From NCBI GenBank assembly GCA_030144725.1, contig JASKMD010000008.1, forward strand, positions 20,410,029-20,474,028: a stretch of DNA of 64,000 nucleotides, in the 5' to 3' direction. How positions within the stretch are numbered: the first letter of the stretch is position 1; the number at the start of each line of letters is the position of its first letter. Positions 32,366 through 44,738 of the stretch are shown here, one piece after another. A program made the translations under genes and the position numbers. Origin of the DNA: Haematococcus lacustris (Eukaryota; Chlorophyta; Chlorophyceae; Chlamydomonadales; Haematococcaceae). The notes below the pieces were generated by a model, which saw only the letters and a list, made by a program, of their open reading frames with translations, did not search any database and was not told the DNA's origin.

Positions 32366-35300
32366 GCAGGTTGACGGGTGGTTGATACTGTGGCCAACCC
32401 TACTTCCTTGGGGTGGTAGGGCAGAGTGGGCCTTGTGGGCAGAGTGGGGCCAGGGGTGGCTGGGCTGCTGGGGGAGGGTGTGGAGAACTCGCAGAAAACG
32501 GCTGGAGCCCCATAGGTGTAGATGGTGGCCAAGCTGCTAGGGGGCAGCACCCCACGCCTGATGTACATGAAGGCCAGCAGCGTGCTGAGGCTGCCGCCAA
32601 TAGAGTGACCCTGTGTGTCACACCCATCAAGGGGCGGAGGGCTGAGTAGCGGCAGGGGTGTGGGTGCAGCGCCGGCAAGTGATAGTGGGAAGACATAAGG
32701 TCAGGAGCAATAGCACACACCCGTTTCCTTGGTGAGGGATCAAGTAAAGGGAAAGAGGCACAGCGGCAGGCTGGCTGCTTGCTGGACTCTTGCACACATA
32801 CAGGCGCAGCCGGCACATGCACACAAATGACGTGAGGATACAAGGGGCAAGAATGAGTCATCCGGCCGTCAGGACCCAAGGCTCAGTCAGGGACCAGGGC
32901 CATTGCAGCGATGTAGTTCAAGGCTCACCGTGAAGCAAACCTTGGCGCAGGGCGAGGAGTCCAGGTGCTCGTACACCATGGGCAGGAAGCGCTTGTACAG
33001 TATTTGGGCGGCTTCATACACACCTCGGTGCACCTGCAGGCGTCAAACAAGTGACGTGCAGGGGTCAGGCGAGTGACTTATGTGGTTATGACGTGGTTTT
33101 CACAGGTGACATGCATGATGTGTGACAAGGAGTGAGGTAGCCAAGGTGATGGCTGTGCTGGTAGCAGCAGGCGCACATGAGAACACGCTGCATGGCAGCA
33201 AAGCAGGCAAAGCTGAGCATGAAGCAGTGGCATTGTGCATGAGAGGAACAGTGGGAGCGCACACTCAACAAGCAGGCTAGGCGCGTCTGAGGCCAAGGTA
33301 TTTCAGTTGTGAAGCAGGCAGACAAAGTCCAAGGGTGCAGAACACAGGTAGGGCACCCCTGCAGGGCAGCCTCCACATCCACATAGTCTCGACAGACTCC
33401 AATTCAGCCCTTGGTGGAGGGGCAGTGCTGGGTGCTCCACCCACTGACTGCTGGCAGCTCTGGACACAGCCCAGCTATGCTCACCTTCACACCCAAGCCT
33501 GGGTCCTCGAATATTACGGGATCAAAAGTGAGGTTTAGCTTCCTGTAGCAACAATGGTCACCAAAGGACAGCACCACTAGACTACCTCCCCTGACTCATC
33601 ACGCACTGCTGGCCAGCTTCCCACAACATCGGCATACTGACCCACCCACTAAGCAGCCAGCCCACACACCAGTGACTAGCCTGGCACTTATGGCAAAGCA
33701 AGTTGATTGCACACATGCAAAGCGACCCAGCCAGACCTCATACTAACAGCCCATCCCGCCCACCCTCCACCTGCCCAACCGTCTCCAACCCCCCTCTACC
33801 TGCCCCTTCCCCTCCACCTGCCCACCCTCCACCAGCCCACTCTCCACCTGCCCACCCCACTCCAGCCCACCCCACTCCAGCCCACCCTCCACCCACCAGT
33901 GGTCAAAGGTGTCTGAGCCCTGAATCACGAAGTAGCGCACAGCTGAGGCGGGGTCATCGCACACAAACCATTCGGAGGGGCAGGCCGGGCTGCCCGTGGT
34001 GGACTGCACAGGAGCTGCCAGGCGCGAGGTGCTGCCTGGAGCGGCGGCAATGGCGGCGGGCCCTGCGGCGGCGGCTGCCAGGCTGGCTGCCAGGGACGAT
34101 GCGGCAGCTGCAGCTGGCAAGGCTGTAGAGGCCAAGCTGCCTGCTCCACCACTCCCAGCACCACTGGCGGTACTGCCTTTGCTGCTTGGGGGAGTGCCGG
34201 GCAGGGCAGCCACTGCACCTCCCACCCCTGCTGCCGCTGCCTTTGCTGCTGCAGCCATGACAGCTGCGGCAGCGGTAGGGGCGGAGCTGAGAGGTCCTGC
34301 CCCCAGAGCCGAGGCAATGGGCAGGGAGGCCAGCCCCGCATACAGGCTGCTGGCAGCTGAGGCCAGGGGGCTTGTGGCAGCAGCTGTGGCCGACGCAGCC
34401 ACAGAGGAGGCAGCAGATGCTGCCTCCATCACCAACGCAGCCACCATCTCACCAGTGGATTGCCAACGCCGAGCGATCCCCGCCCCGGCCTTACTTGCGT
34501 CTGCTGCTGTGGGATCTGCCCCGCTGGGGCTGGGGGGGTCTGCTGGGAGCAACGACAAGGGGATGGCCCGACCGCTGTCAGCACTGGCGGTGGCAGGATG
34601 CAGCGTGGTGGGAGGCAGACCGCTACCCTGGCCATCCGCTGCCGCTGGCTCATAGAGACTCAGGGATGGGGACGAAGAGGAAGGGGCGGGGGTGCTGGGC
34701 TGCTCTGGGCTGGTGGGATCTCCTGGGATGTATAGAGCTGACGCTTCGCTCATTGACATGGCCATGCCATCTCCCTCTGACGCTATCTCAATCGCGGTCT
34801 TGCTGGGCTCATATGTGCGCACCTCGCAGGCCCAGGAGGTAGTCACCAGGTCCAACGCATGCTTGCGCCGCAATGCTCTGGGCTGCATGGGAGGTTACAC
34901 AACAACAACAAGTGGGACAATGGTATGGGAGGGGAAGCATGGAGGCCATCACGCCTGGTGCAAGCAGTGGTGAACACTCCTGAATGCTGATTACAAACTT
35001 AGTTCAGCAGGTGGTATGTTGGTAGGGGAGGCTGTGTGCCATGCGAAGCAGGCAGCCCCACCGTGACTAGGTGCATCTTGTAGGTCAGACTGGTGAGGTG
35101 GCACAGGCGCCGCATCTGCTTCAGCTCCCATACCGGTGCTGCCACCAAAAACTGGCTGATGTCTGCCGGCTGTCGCGGTTTCTGACGCTGCGTGGTCGAC
35201 TCAACAGGCCCCTGCGAAGTCAGCTCAGCTTCGTCAGAACCACAAGCAAGTCACAAGCGTTACACCTGTTTGCAGTGGCATTGACGTGTCGCTGTGTGCA

Positions 35301-35623
35301 CGCCTGGGGCAGCGCTGTTCGTACGTATGTGTTCAAAACTACCCTGGGACAGCAACGCTCACATCGGGGCTGGAGGTCTGCTGTGGCCTGGGCCACGGAA
35401 ATGAGCTGACGATGCCTTGCAGGTCAGGCATCATGAATTGCGGCTTCGCGGCATCCCCGACGCCAACATTTTCACGCGGAGGCGCTACAACGTTGCTTGG
35501 TGGCTTACGCACTGGTTTCTTGCCCCACAAGCACTCAACACCTGCCACGAGTCCCCGCCCGGGTTTAACTGGTCTCGCGGTAACATCAGCGCATACTTTG
35601 TGAGCGCCCTGGCCTATGTACAT
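30136..35623 (-). CDS. PLIP: PLIP-like plastid lipase (lipase class 3)
   Basis: Predicted plastid galactolipid or phospholipid acyl hydrolase, like the Arabidopsis PLIP enzymes that release polyunsaturated acyl groups. Eight exons: 35623-35411, 35211-35062, 34882-33897, 33542-33485, 33033-32929, 32610-31848, 31476-30703 and 30491-30136. The total is 3,405 nt, 1,134 residues, and phases agree throughout. Landmarks in order are a basic transit-like N-terminus, PSEWFVCDDPASAVRYFVIQ, LTFDPVIFEDPGLG, VHRGVYEAAQILYKRFLP, the nucleophile elbow GHSIGGSLS, IYTYGAPAVF, VIMARDIVPRAFACDY (acid Asp) and SPHPLDILADPG (His). Ala-rich, Ser-run and Gln-run linkers make it longer than the plant proteins. The exon 1 donor (ATC/GTCAGC) is the least certain junction and was chosen by phase. 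Confidence 0.88.
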
Positions 35624-36112
35624 CGCAGTGGGGCGTGAGTGCGTTGTGTGCGAGGGCACTGCACTGCACTTGCATGGCGCGCTGAGTCACAATGGTCGTT
35701 TCATAGCATTGAACGGCTGAAATCAATCTAAAAAAAACAACCATACGACCCGCGGATTATGCACCCATAGCTGATAACCAGCCCCACCACCAACTCGCCG
35801 TGGTGCTAGGCATGATGCGAGACCACTCATCTTACATCCCTACATATGGACAGCTCCCTACATATGGGTTAGTTGGACAGCTGACTGGCATTTGAATGGC
35901 TGCAGCTCTGCCCTCTGCCCACCCTTATACCTCAGTGTGGAGTGGCCCGGTCCAACTGTCACTTTGTCTTTGTTTCTGTCGTACTAGGTGATCTAGTCTA
36001 CCACGCTTCCCGACTCCAACTTGGAGTCCAATCCGGTCATTGCCTATGGCGGTGGCAGCGAGCCGTGTCAGCGTCACTGAGGGCAGTCGCTCGTGGACTG
36101 AATGGCACACCC
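35624..36112. other. Upstream of PLIP, nothing recognised
   Basis: Probable promoter and leader of the lipase gene, followed by unremarkable sequence. No other gene or repeat is supported. Confidence 0.4.
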
Positions 36113-36510
36113 TGGCCCTGGCCCTGGCCCTGCCCCTGCCCCTGCCCCTGCCCCTGCCCCTGCCCCTGCCCCTGCCCCTGCCCCTGCCCCTGCCCCTGCC
36201 CCTGCCCCTGCCCCTGCCCCTGCCCCTGCCCCTGCCCCTGCCCCTGCCCCTGCCCCTGCCCCTGCCCCTGCCCCTGCCCCTGCCCCTGCCCCTGGCCTTG
36301 GCCCTGCCCCTGCCCCTGCCCCTGCCCCTGGCCTTGGCCCTGCCCCTGGCTTTGGCCCTGCCCCCACCCCTGCCCCTGGCCTTGGCCCCGCCCCTGCCCC
36401 TGGCCTTGGCCCTGCCCCTGGCCTTGGCCCTGCCCCTGGCTTTGGCCCTGCCCCCACCCCTGCCCCTGGCCTTGGCCCCGCCCCTGCCCCTGCCCCTGCT
36501 CGCCATGGCC
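36113..36510. repeat. CCCCTG hexamer repeat region
   Basis: A pure CCCCTG block (about 36127-36290), then interspersed GGCCTT, GGCTTT and CCCCCA variants arranged in a duplicated 60-75-bp higher-order unit (36330-36400 and 36404-36480). Frames are open on both strands (Pro-Ala, Gly-Arg or Leu-Pro repeats). I cannot tell whether it is transcribed. Confidence 0.85.
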
Positions 36511-36999
36511 CCAGTGCTGGCAGAGTGGGGGCTGAGTGGGGGCTGGCAGAGTGGGGGCTGAGCTAGGCCGGCCGTTACAGATGTAGGCGTTAGTGCCTTG
36601 CGCGAGAAAGCACCTTCAATCCTCAGACACTACCTTCTCATCTCCCTTGTACTACTTTCCCCTTGCGCCCTCTCGCATAGGAAGGGAAAAGGAAGCTACA
36701 GGCTCACGCTCACGCTCAAGGTTAAACAAAAAGGTTGAGTTAGGCCCTAGGTCCCTAGCCAGGCCCCCTAGGCAAACATCCTGCGACTATGTCATGGCAT
36801 AGTTGGTGCGGGCCATCATACGATGTTGCCAGGTTCAGTACCTCCGTCCACATCCTGGCAGCATACGCAATCAGCAAAGCGGTTGGGGTATAAGCTAGAG
36901 CAACGCTGGTCATCGTCATGCCATAGGTATGCACATGCAAAGTGATGAGGACCTTGACGACAATGATGATAATCATTGGAGTGACCTTTCTGCCTGTCA
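36511..36999. other. Intergenic, nothing recognised
   Basis: It contains duplicated GAGTGGGGGCTG words at 36523-36560 and is otherwise unremarkable. No gene supported. Confidence 0.5.
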
Positions 37000-38694
37000 T
37001 CACCCCTTAGCCACTTCCTCTTGGAGCACCAGAACAGTCTCAGCGCTGGAGGCTGGGGGGACCGTCAGCTGGGCAGGTGGATGATGGTGCGGATGGCGCG
37101 AGGTGCCACTGTGTGACGCATGTGGCAGGGGCTGGGGAGTAGCCTGCAGCTGCTGCTGGCATGGTGGGTGCAACAGGGGTTGCAGCTGGGGTTGGTGCTG
37201 GGGCTGCAGCTGGGGCTGGGGTTGGGGCTGCAGCTGGGGCTGGAGTTGGGGCTGGGGCTGGGGCTGGGGCTGGAGTTGGGGCTGGGGCTGGGGCTGGGGC
37301 TGGGGCTGGGGCTGGGGCTGGGGCTGGGGCTGACTCTGACACCCATGCTGGTATAGGGGCAGTGGATAAAGCTGGGTAAGGGGTGGGGGTGGGGGCTGTG
37401 GCCACTGTGGTGGCGGGCGTTGTGCCTGATGCTTGAAGGGTCCTGACTGGGCCCCTGACTGCTGCTGTGATACAGGCAGCCCCTGCCCCTGCCCCTGCCC
37501 CCGCCCCCGCCCCCGCCCCCGCCCTTGCCCCTGCCCCTGCCCCTGCCCCTGCCCTTGCTTGCCATGGCCCCGGTGCTGACAGAGTGGGGGCTGAGCATGC
37601 GGCCAGGGTGCAGCAGCTGGGAAGGGCGCAGGACCTGGGCACCACCCCACCTGACCTCCCTCTGCAGCCCAGCCTGACGGCGGTGGCTGGAGCTGGGATG
37701 TGTCCTGGAGTGGGTCCTGGCTCTGGTCATGCAAACCCGCTTGTGCTAACAAGGGCTGTTGGTGATCCTGGGTGCCCTTTTGGAGGTGGGGTACCTGATT
37801 TGGGGTGAGGCTCTGCTGCACTGCACCCAGCTGCACTGATGGCAGGGTGGGGGGTGGGGGAGGTGGCTGCGGCCAGGCAGCTGGAGCTGGTGGAGGGGGT
37901 GGGCCCCAGGGAAGCACAACGGGCTTGCTGGGCAGCCAGCTTCCCACACCTCCCTTCACATGGGCAGGCGACAAGGGGCAAGAAGGTGGTACTGGCACCC
38001 ATGGCTGCCGCATAGGTAAGGGTGCAGGTGCCCTCCCAGGCGCAGCAGCCAGCTCCTCTGCTTGATGCTGCTGTGGTTGCTGCAGTGGCCATCCCGGCCC
38101 CACGCCAGGCTGCTGACCTGCTGGGGCAGGAGGCATGGTGGCACAAGGTCTCAGGGCATAGGATGCCCCTCGCCGCTGCCTCTCCCTTCCCCCTGGCCCA
38201 AACGTCACTGGCTGCCCTGCTAGCTGTGTTGAGGGGTCCAGCACCACAGGCTGAGCAGCTGCCTGTCCAGTATGCAGGCGAGGTGCAGCCAAGGCAGATG
38301 GCTCGCCCACACCCGTCCCTCCCCTCTTCAGCTCTGCTGCGAGCCTTCCTGGATGTGACTCCGCTGTTGGCGCTGCTGCCTCTAAGACTGTTTCCTGGCG
38401 GCGTGGCTTGCTGAGGAGGCTGCCACCCAACCGAACGGCATGCGCCTCATGCACCACCACCCGCATGCGCACAGGACGGCGGCCAGAGCTGGGGGGTGGG
38501 GCAGCAGGGGGCCAGCCAGGCTTGCCAGGGATGCCAGGGGTGAGGTAGGCGTGCCCCAAGGGGTTCACACTGGCTGGGCCACCTAGCGGTGCAGGGGCAA
38601 CAGCTGGGACTAGCAACAGGAGTGACAGCAATTGGCTGCAGCAGGGGCTGCACTGGGTGGAGGCACAGGGTGAAGGGCACGATACACCAGCAGG
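37000..38694 (-). CDS. Low-complexity Pro/Gln/Gly-rich protein, 5' end unclear
   Basis: Not assigned to a family. One frame is open from before the GGCA satellite to 37000. The least repetitive part is near 38560-38330: PLGHAYLTPGIPGKPGW, then MRVVVHEAHAVRLGGSLLSK and TAESHPGRLAAELKRGG. It then passes through QGQGRGRG hexamer-coded and QPQPQLQP blocks to SSAETVLVLQEEVAKG. The same frame crosses the whole satellite as Leu-Pro-Ala-Cys repeats. However, a good donor (CCTG/GTGAGG at about 40755) and an acceptor-like CAG before 38630 suggest the satellite is intronic. An RNA-binding or disordered role is possible. Confidence that this is a real gene is moderate. Confidence 0.45.
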   Translation of the reverse strand, partial: PAGVSCPSPCASTQCSPCCSQLLSLLLLVPAVAPAPLGGPASVNPLGHAYLTPGIPGKPGWPPAAPPPSSGRRPVRMRVVVHEAHAVRLGGSLLSKPRRQETVLEAAAPTAESHPGRLAAELKRGGTGVGEPSALAAPRLHTGQAAAQPVVLDPSTQLAGQPVTFGPGGRERQRRGASYALRPCATMPPAPAGQQPGVGPGWPLQQPQQHQAEELAAAPGRAPAPLPMRQPWVPVPPSCPLSPAHVKGGVGSWLPSKPVVLPWGPPPPPAPAAWPQPPPPPPTLPSVQLGAVQQSLTPNQVPHLQKGTQDHQQPLLAQAGLHDQSQDPLQDTSQLQPPPSGWAAEGGQVGWCPGPAPFPAAAPWPHAQPPLCQHRGHGKQGQGQGQGQGQGRGRGRGRGQGQGQGLPVSQQQSGAQSGPFKHQAQRPPPQWPQPPPPPLTQLYPLPLYQHGCQSQPQPQPQPQPQPQPQPQPQLQPQPQPQPQLQPQLQPQPQPQLQPQHQPQLQPLLHPPCQQQLQATPQPLPHASHSGTSRHPHHHPPAQLTVPPASSAETVLVLQEEVAKG

Positions 38695-38956
38695 GCTGGG
38701 GCTGAGGTTGTCAGGGAGCATGCAAGCAGGCGGGCGGGCGGGCGGGCGGGCGGGCGGGCGGGCAGGCGGGCAGGCGGGCAGGCGGGCAGGCGGGCAGGCG
38801 GGCAGGCGGGCAGGGCTGGGGCTGAGGTTGTCAGGGAGCATGCAAGCAGGCGGGCGGGCGGGCGGGCGGGCGGGCGGGCGGGCGGGCAGGCGGGCAGGCG
38901 GGCAGGCGGGCAGGCGGGCAGGCGGGCAGGCGGGCAGGCGGGCGGGCGGGCAGGCG
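38695..38956. repeat. Two 120-bp units with GGCG/GGCA runs
   Basis: GGGGCTGAGGTTGTCAGGGA, GCATGCAAGCA and a GGCG then GGCAGGCG run occur twice in tandem, starting near 38698 and 38818. They form the ragged edge of the large GGCA satellite and show how the array grew. Confidence 0.85.
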
Positions 38957-40734
<1,778 letters not shown>

Positions 40735-41026
40735 CCTTGACCCGCCCACCCCCTCACCAGGCATCAGCGGTGCAGGAGGCACTCGCCACGGCCGACATCC
40801 CCTCTGCATCACCACCATCACCACCACCAAAGCACAGTCACCTCATGACATGATGGTGCCATAACACCCAGTCTGGTCTGCAAGCAATGGGGGCCGGGCA
40901 CCAGCTAAGGCCTGCCTATGCTCTTGCTGCTTTGCAGCAGCAGGGGTTCACGGTGCATGCCTAAGCTCAGAGCACACTGACAGCGGCTTAGCCATCAAAC
41001 TTGTTCGCTTACATACACTGAAATAG

Positions 41027-42370
41027 CTAGTAAACAAGGTTGCCTGATGCTAATAAAACTGATGACGCCATTGACCTAGCAGGGCTCACATCAAGCGCCC
41101 CAGCCATCCACCTGGTGTGTGTTCCCACTGCTACCCTCACCAGCTGCTGTTGCCGCCACGCCCGCCATGCTGCGTGCCCAGGGCAGGCCGCCTCAAACGC
41201 CTGGTCCCCGCTCTCCACCACCCACAACACGTCCAGTGGCCTCCCCGCTGCCCTGCGCCCTACGAACTCCAGGCGCGACCAAGTCCCGGGCAAGTGCATG
41301 AGCAGCACTCCCAGCAGCGGCATGCGCAGTTCTCGCAGCTGGCTGTGCAGCAGCGCGCTATGCAGCATGACGCGGCGCAGCCAGCGGCAGCGCAGGTGCA
41401 CCTCTGTGGGCGCCAGGCGCAGCAGCACTGGGTGTGAGGTCAGCAGCTCACTCTTCTGCTCCTGGCTCAGCTGCCAGGGGCTCAGGGCTTGGAAGGAGGC
41501 GGTCAGTGCTGAGGGGCTCTTGGTGAGCAGGGCGGGGCGGCGCGTGGCCAGGGCTGCTGCGTCGGCTGGGCTGCAGCGCAGCAGCTGCTGCAGCTGGTGC
41601 AGGCTGGCCTTGGCATTGGCAGCTGGGCGGTAGAGCAGACTGGGTTCCTGGGCTGCGAGGGAAGCCAGGTGCGCCTGGGGCAGCAGACTGTGCAAGTCGA
41701 GTGCCTGCTGGGCGATGCGAGTGACGGACACCCGCAGCAGCGGGGGGTAGGCACGCACCAGGTCCTGGGCTGCACGGCTGCTCAGGCCCAACACGTGTTT
41801 CAGCTGCTGCAGCTTGGCATTTAAGGCGGTGGGGGAGAGCAGCAGCATGTGGGGATGCTTCAGCTGTAGTGCCTTGGCCCCTGCTGGACTCAGGCCCAGC
41901 AGGTGGGACTGTGCAGTGAGTTGCTCCTGGATAGTGTCTGGGCTGGTGACCAACAGCAGTGGCTGTTGCTGGGTGAGGAGCTGGAGGATGCGGGGGAGGG
42001 GTGCACCCAGCAGCTGCGCCACCTGAGCCAGGCGGGTCCGCACAGCCATAGGCTCTTCATACAGCACACTCGGCGCCCTTCTCACCACTGGCCTCAGGGC
42101 TGCCGCCTCCATGCCCAGCGCTGCTGCCAGCTGCCGCAGCTGTCCTCTGATGTCCCGGGGTCGGGTGTGTAGCAGCAGGCGCTGCTCCTTCACCATCGCC
42201 TCCATAGCTTGCGGGGTGGTGCACTCAAACACAGCGCACACGGTGCGCACAGCGGCATGGACCAGAGGCAAGGGGTGGGACACAAGGCTGGGCCAGCAGG
42301 AGACTAGCCAGGCTGCTCGGTCTTCACTGATGCCCAGCCTGCTGCTGAGGCAGCCAGCGTAGGTTGTATC
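41027..42370 (-). CDS. mTERF-family organelle protein, 5' exon missing
   Basis: Member of the mitochondrial transcription termination factor family, which binds nucleic acid in mitochondria or plastids through stacked helical repeats. Repeats with the mTERF pattern are visible: LGMEAAALRPVVRRAPSVLY, LLGAPLPRILQLLTQQQPLL, LLGLSPAGAKALQLKHPHML, VLGLSSRAAQDLVRAYPPLL and LLRCSPADAAALATRRPALL. The frame is open upstream of 42283 to about 42370, where a TGCACAG acceptor lies. No ATG starts this exon. A short upstream exon ending CCAACC/GTGAGT near 42435 would keep the frame, but I could not find its start. The targeting peptide is therefore unseen. Confidence 0.78.
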   Translation of the reverse strand, partial: DTTYAGCLSSRLGISEDRAAWLVSCWPSLVSHPLPLVHAAVRTVCAVFECTTPQAMEAMVKEQRLLLHTRPRDIRGQLRQLAAALGMEAAALRPVVRRAPSVLYEEPMAVRTRLAQVAQLLGAPLPRILQLLTQQQPLLLVTSPDTIQEQLTAQSHLLGLSPAGAKALQLKHPHMLLLSPTALNAKLQQLKHVLGLSSRAAQDLVRAYPPLLRVSVTRIAQQALDLHSLLPQAHLASLAAQEPSLLYRPAANAKASLHQLQQLLRCSPADAAALATRRPALLTKSPSALTASFQALSPWQLSQEQKSELLTSHPVLLRLAPTEVHLRCRWLRRVMLHSALLHSQLRELRMPLLGVLLMHLPGTWSRLEFVGRRAAGRPLDVLWVVESGDQAFEAACPGHAAWRAWRQQQLVRVAVGTHTRWMAGALDVSPARSMASSVLLASGNLVY

Positions 42371-42694
42371 TGTGCAGCAAACAGGGGCTGGTTGGGAGCT
42401 GGAGTTGGGGAAAGACAGTGGGTTGCAGTTTACTCACGGTTGGGGATGTGACTCTCCGTCTGGGCTGGCTCAAGGCTCTCAACAGGCAGCACTGGCGTGG
42501 CTGCGCAGCAAATTACGCTGAAGCCATGATGGGCGCCCAATGTCCTAACTCGCACGATTTGCGATGCAAACCTTGGCAGGGACCCCCATTGGTCTCCCTA
42601 GCGCGTGCTATATGTGCGCACGGCCTGGTAGGAGCCGCGACACTCCAAAGCCCGCACGAGTTAAGCTGGTGCGATGGCTGCAATGAGGTGGTAG

Positions 42695-42947
42695 CACTCC
42701 TACAAATTAATCCCTGCGTCCGTCCCTGCGTGTTGACCGACCTTGTCCGATCGGGCTGAAATTTTGATAGATGGTAGTTTGCAGAATATAAAACATATTT
42801 TTCAGAAAACATATTTCAAGAAATTCAAAGGCGGCTGCGCTGTGGCCCTGTTACTAGAGTGCAAACTACCATCTATTAAAATTTCAGCCCGATCGGACAA
42901 GGTCGGTAGAACGCAGGGACGGACGCAGGGATTAATTTGTAGGAGTG
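42695..42947. repeat. Palindromic MITE, copy 2
   Basis: It starts CACTCCTACAAATTAATCCC and ends with its reverse complement. The inner part carries GCTGAAATTTTGATAGATGG, as in copy 1. It is flanked by AGGTGG on both sides (42686-42691 and 42948-42953), a possible target duplication. It is 92 bases shorter than copy 1 because one inner arm is missing. Confidence 0.85.
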
Positions 42948-43319
42948 AGGTGGATATAGCACAACATGCATCTGCACTAAGCGTTACTGGCACAGAGCGC
43001 GGATCGCTTAAGTGGAGACTGCATTATCCGTTTAGATAGTGGTGACACGGCGGCTAAGGAGAAGGGGCACAGAGATGTTTTACATGACGAGTGAACCATG
43101 CAAGCATTGCGTTTAGGTCACCTCCAGACTCGGGACCTTCAAATCGGGTATTCAACTGATAGAGCTATACAGGATACCTGGCTGCAGTGTTGCAGGGGTG
43201 CATGTGTCTGGGAATGTCGCAAGTCACCGAGCACCACCACCTGCCCACCTGACCAAAATATGAAACCTGCGGCGGGTTGAATCCACGGCTCTGATGCTGC
43301 TCCCATGAATGCTGCTGCC

Positions 43320-43341
43320 CCCTGCTGCTGCTGCTGCCCCC

Positions 43342-43435
<94 letters not shown>

Positions 43436-43514
43436 CCCCTGCTGTTGCTGTTGCTGCTGCTGCTGCTGCCCCCCTGCTGCAGCTGTTGCTGCTGCTGCTG
43501 TTGCTGCTGCTGCC
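43320..43514. repeat. CTG trinucleotide region
   Basis: A long CTG run (about 43343-43432) with CCCCC and TTG interruptions. Opposite-strand frames would read poly-Gln or poly-Ala, but there is no surrounding gene. Confidence 0.9.
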
Positions 43515-43634
43515 TACAGTACTGTAGGTGTCTACAGTACTGTAGGTGTCTACAGTACTGTAGGTGTCTACAGTACTGTAGGTGTCTACAGTACTGTAGG
43601 GGTCTACAGTACTGTAGGTGTCTACAGTACTGTA
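43515..43634. repeat. Array of a 12-bp palindrome every 18 bp, 7 copies
   Basis: TACAGTACTGTA, a perfect palindrome, occurs seven times at exactly 18-bp spacing, separated by 6-bp spacers (GGTGTC five times, GGGGTC once). A second array of four copies is at 44366-44431. Confidence 0.95.
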
Positions 43635-43686
43635 GCTGCCTTCCCCCCATGCATCCTTAACCCCCATGCCCCCTTCACCCCCATGC

Positions 43687-43720
43687 AGGAACAACTCAAT
43701 GTAGCCCAAGCTCGTTTGCT
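43687..43720 (+). pseudogene. Stray copy of a coiled-coil exon start
   Basis: After CATGCAG the sequence GAACAACTCAATGTAGCCCA then AGCTCG is the same as the start of exon 3 of the coiled-coil gene (19432-19407 on the minus strand), including the acceptor CAG. Similarity ends within about 34 bases. Confidence 0.7.
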
Positions 43721-44365
43721 ATCCCGACAGTGCTATGCAAATGCGCTGACAACAAAGCGTGCCTATGTTGCCGAGCCCAGCATTATTCAGCCTCTAGGGT
43801 TAGGTATCGACCCTGAGACCAGCCCTTGCAAGAGTCAGATCCCTTGCCCATACCATGCATGCAGTGATTGGCAGGACCACAAGTGGTGATGTAATGATGT
43901 AGGCTAAGAGTCATGATGTAATGATGTGAGGTTAGATGTAATGATGGATGGTTGAGGGCCAACCGCAAACAACTTTTGGGGCAATCTCTGCCGCACTCGA
44001 TATTACACGGGAGGGTGCGGTGCAGGAGGTTGTTGTGATTGCGGGGCATCATCAACATCCACAGCTTTGCGGGAGCTTGCAAGCCGAGCTACCCAGTACA
44101 ACCGACAGAACGGACCTAGCTTGCGATAGAGACGGGCCCCGGCCTTAGACCTTACACGTATGTATGTAGCTCCCTATGGCGACCTTATTGCGTGGACACA
44201 ACTTTCGGCACAAATATCCATATCGAGCTTGCGGGCCTACGCTTCGACGCCTCTCACTATTTATAGCACGCAGAAGCTGACGGTGCAATTGCGGTAGCAA
44301 TTGGTGGTTTGAATGTGGAGAACAGCATGGTACCCTATTTACAAGAGACCTTGTCAAATCTGACC
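43721..44365. other. No gene recognised
   Basis: Short direct repeats of GATGTAATGATG near 43888-43945; nothing else stands out. Confidence 0.4.
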
Positions 44366-44431
44366 TACAGTACTGTAGGTGTCTACAGTACTGTAGACAT
44401 CTACAGTACTGTAGACACCTACAGTACTGTA
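44366..44431. repeat. Second 12-bp palindrome array, 4 copies
   Basis: The same TACAGTACTGTA at 18-bp spacing starting at 44366, 44384, 44402 and 44420. Spacers are GGTGTC, GACATC and GACACC. The last is the reverse complement of the first, so the array is itself partly palindromic. Confidence 0.95.
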
Positions 44432-44738
44432 GGTACCTACACTCCAACTGCTCAAACACTCAGAATTTCAACAAGCGTCAAGTGGCGTTGGAGTCGCAAG
44501 GACAATCCGAGGCGAACCGCATCAAAAAACTACCCCCCTAGGATGACGAATATCCGCACTAATTTGCCTGTGTGTGATGGTCAAGGGCATGCCAGTATGA
44601 GCTACAAAGGATGCATCCGGGCACACGAAAAAACTCCACTGAGTCAAAGTGATGCCAAGCAGCTCCTGCTAACAGTGAGGAGTGTTTCAAACCCAGAAAA
44701 GAAACCAGCAACACACCCTTCGCCCCACTTGTGTGCCG

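Noticed and set aside
35925..36506. Arg-Gly-rich protein on the minus strand
   Set aside because: Frames on both strands are open through the CCCCTG hexamers; only repeat composition supports it.
43515..43634. CRISPR-like array of regularly spaced palindromes
   Set aside because: Spacers are 6 bp and nearly identical, and the genome is eukaryotic; it is a tandem repeat, not CRISPR.
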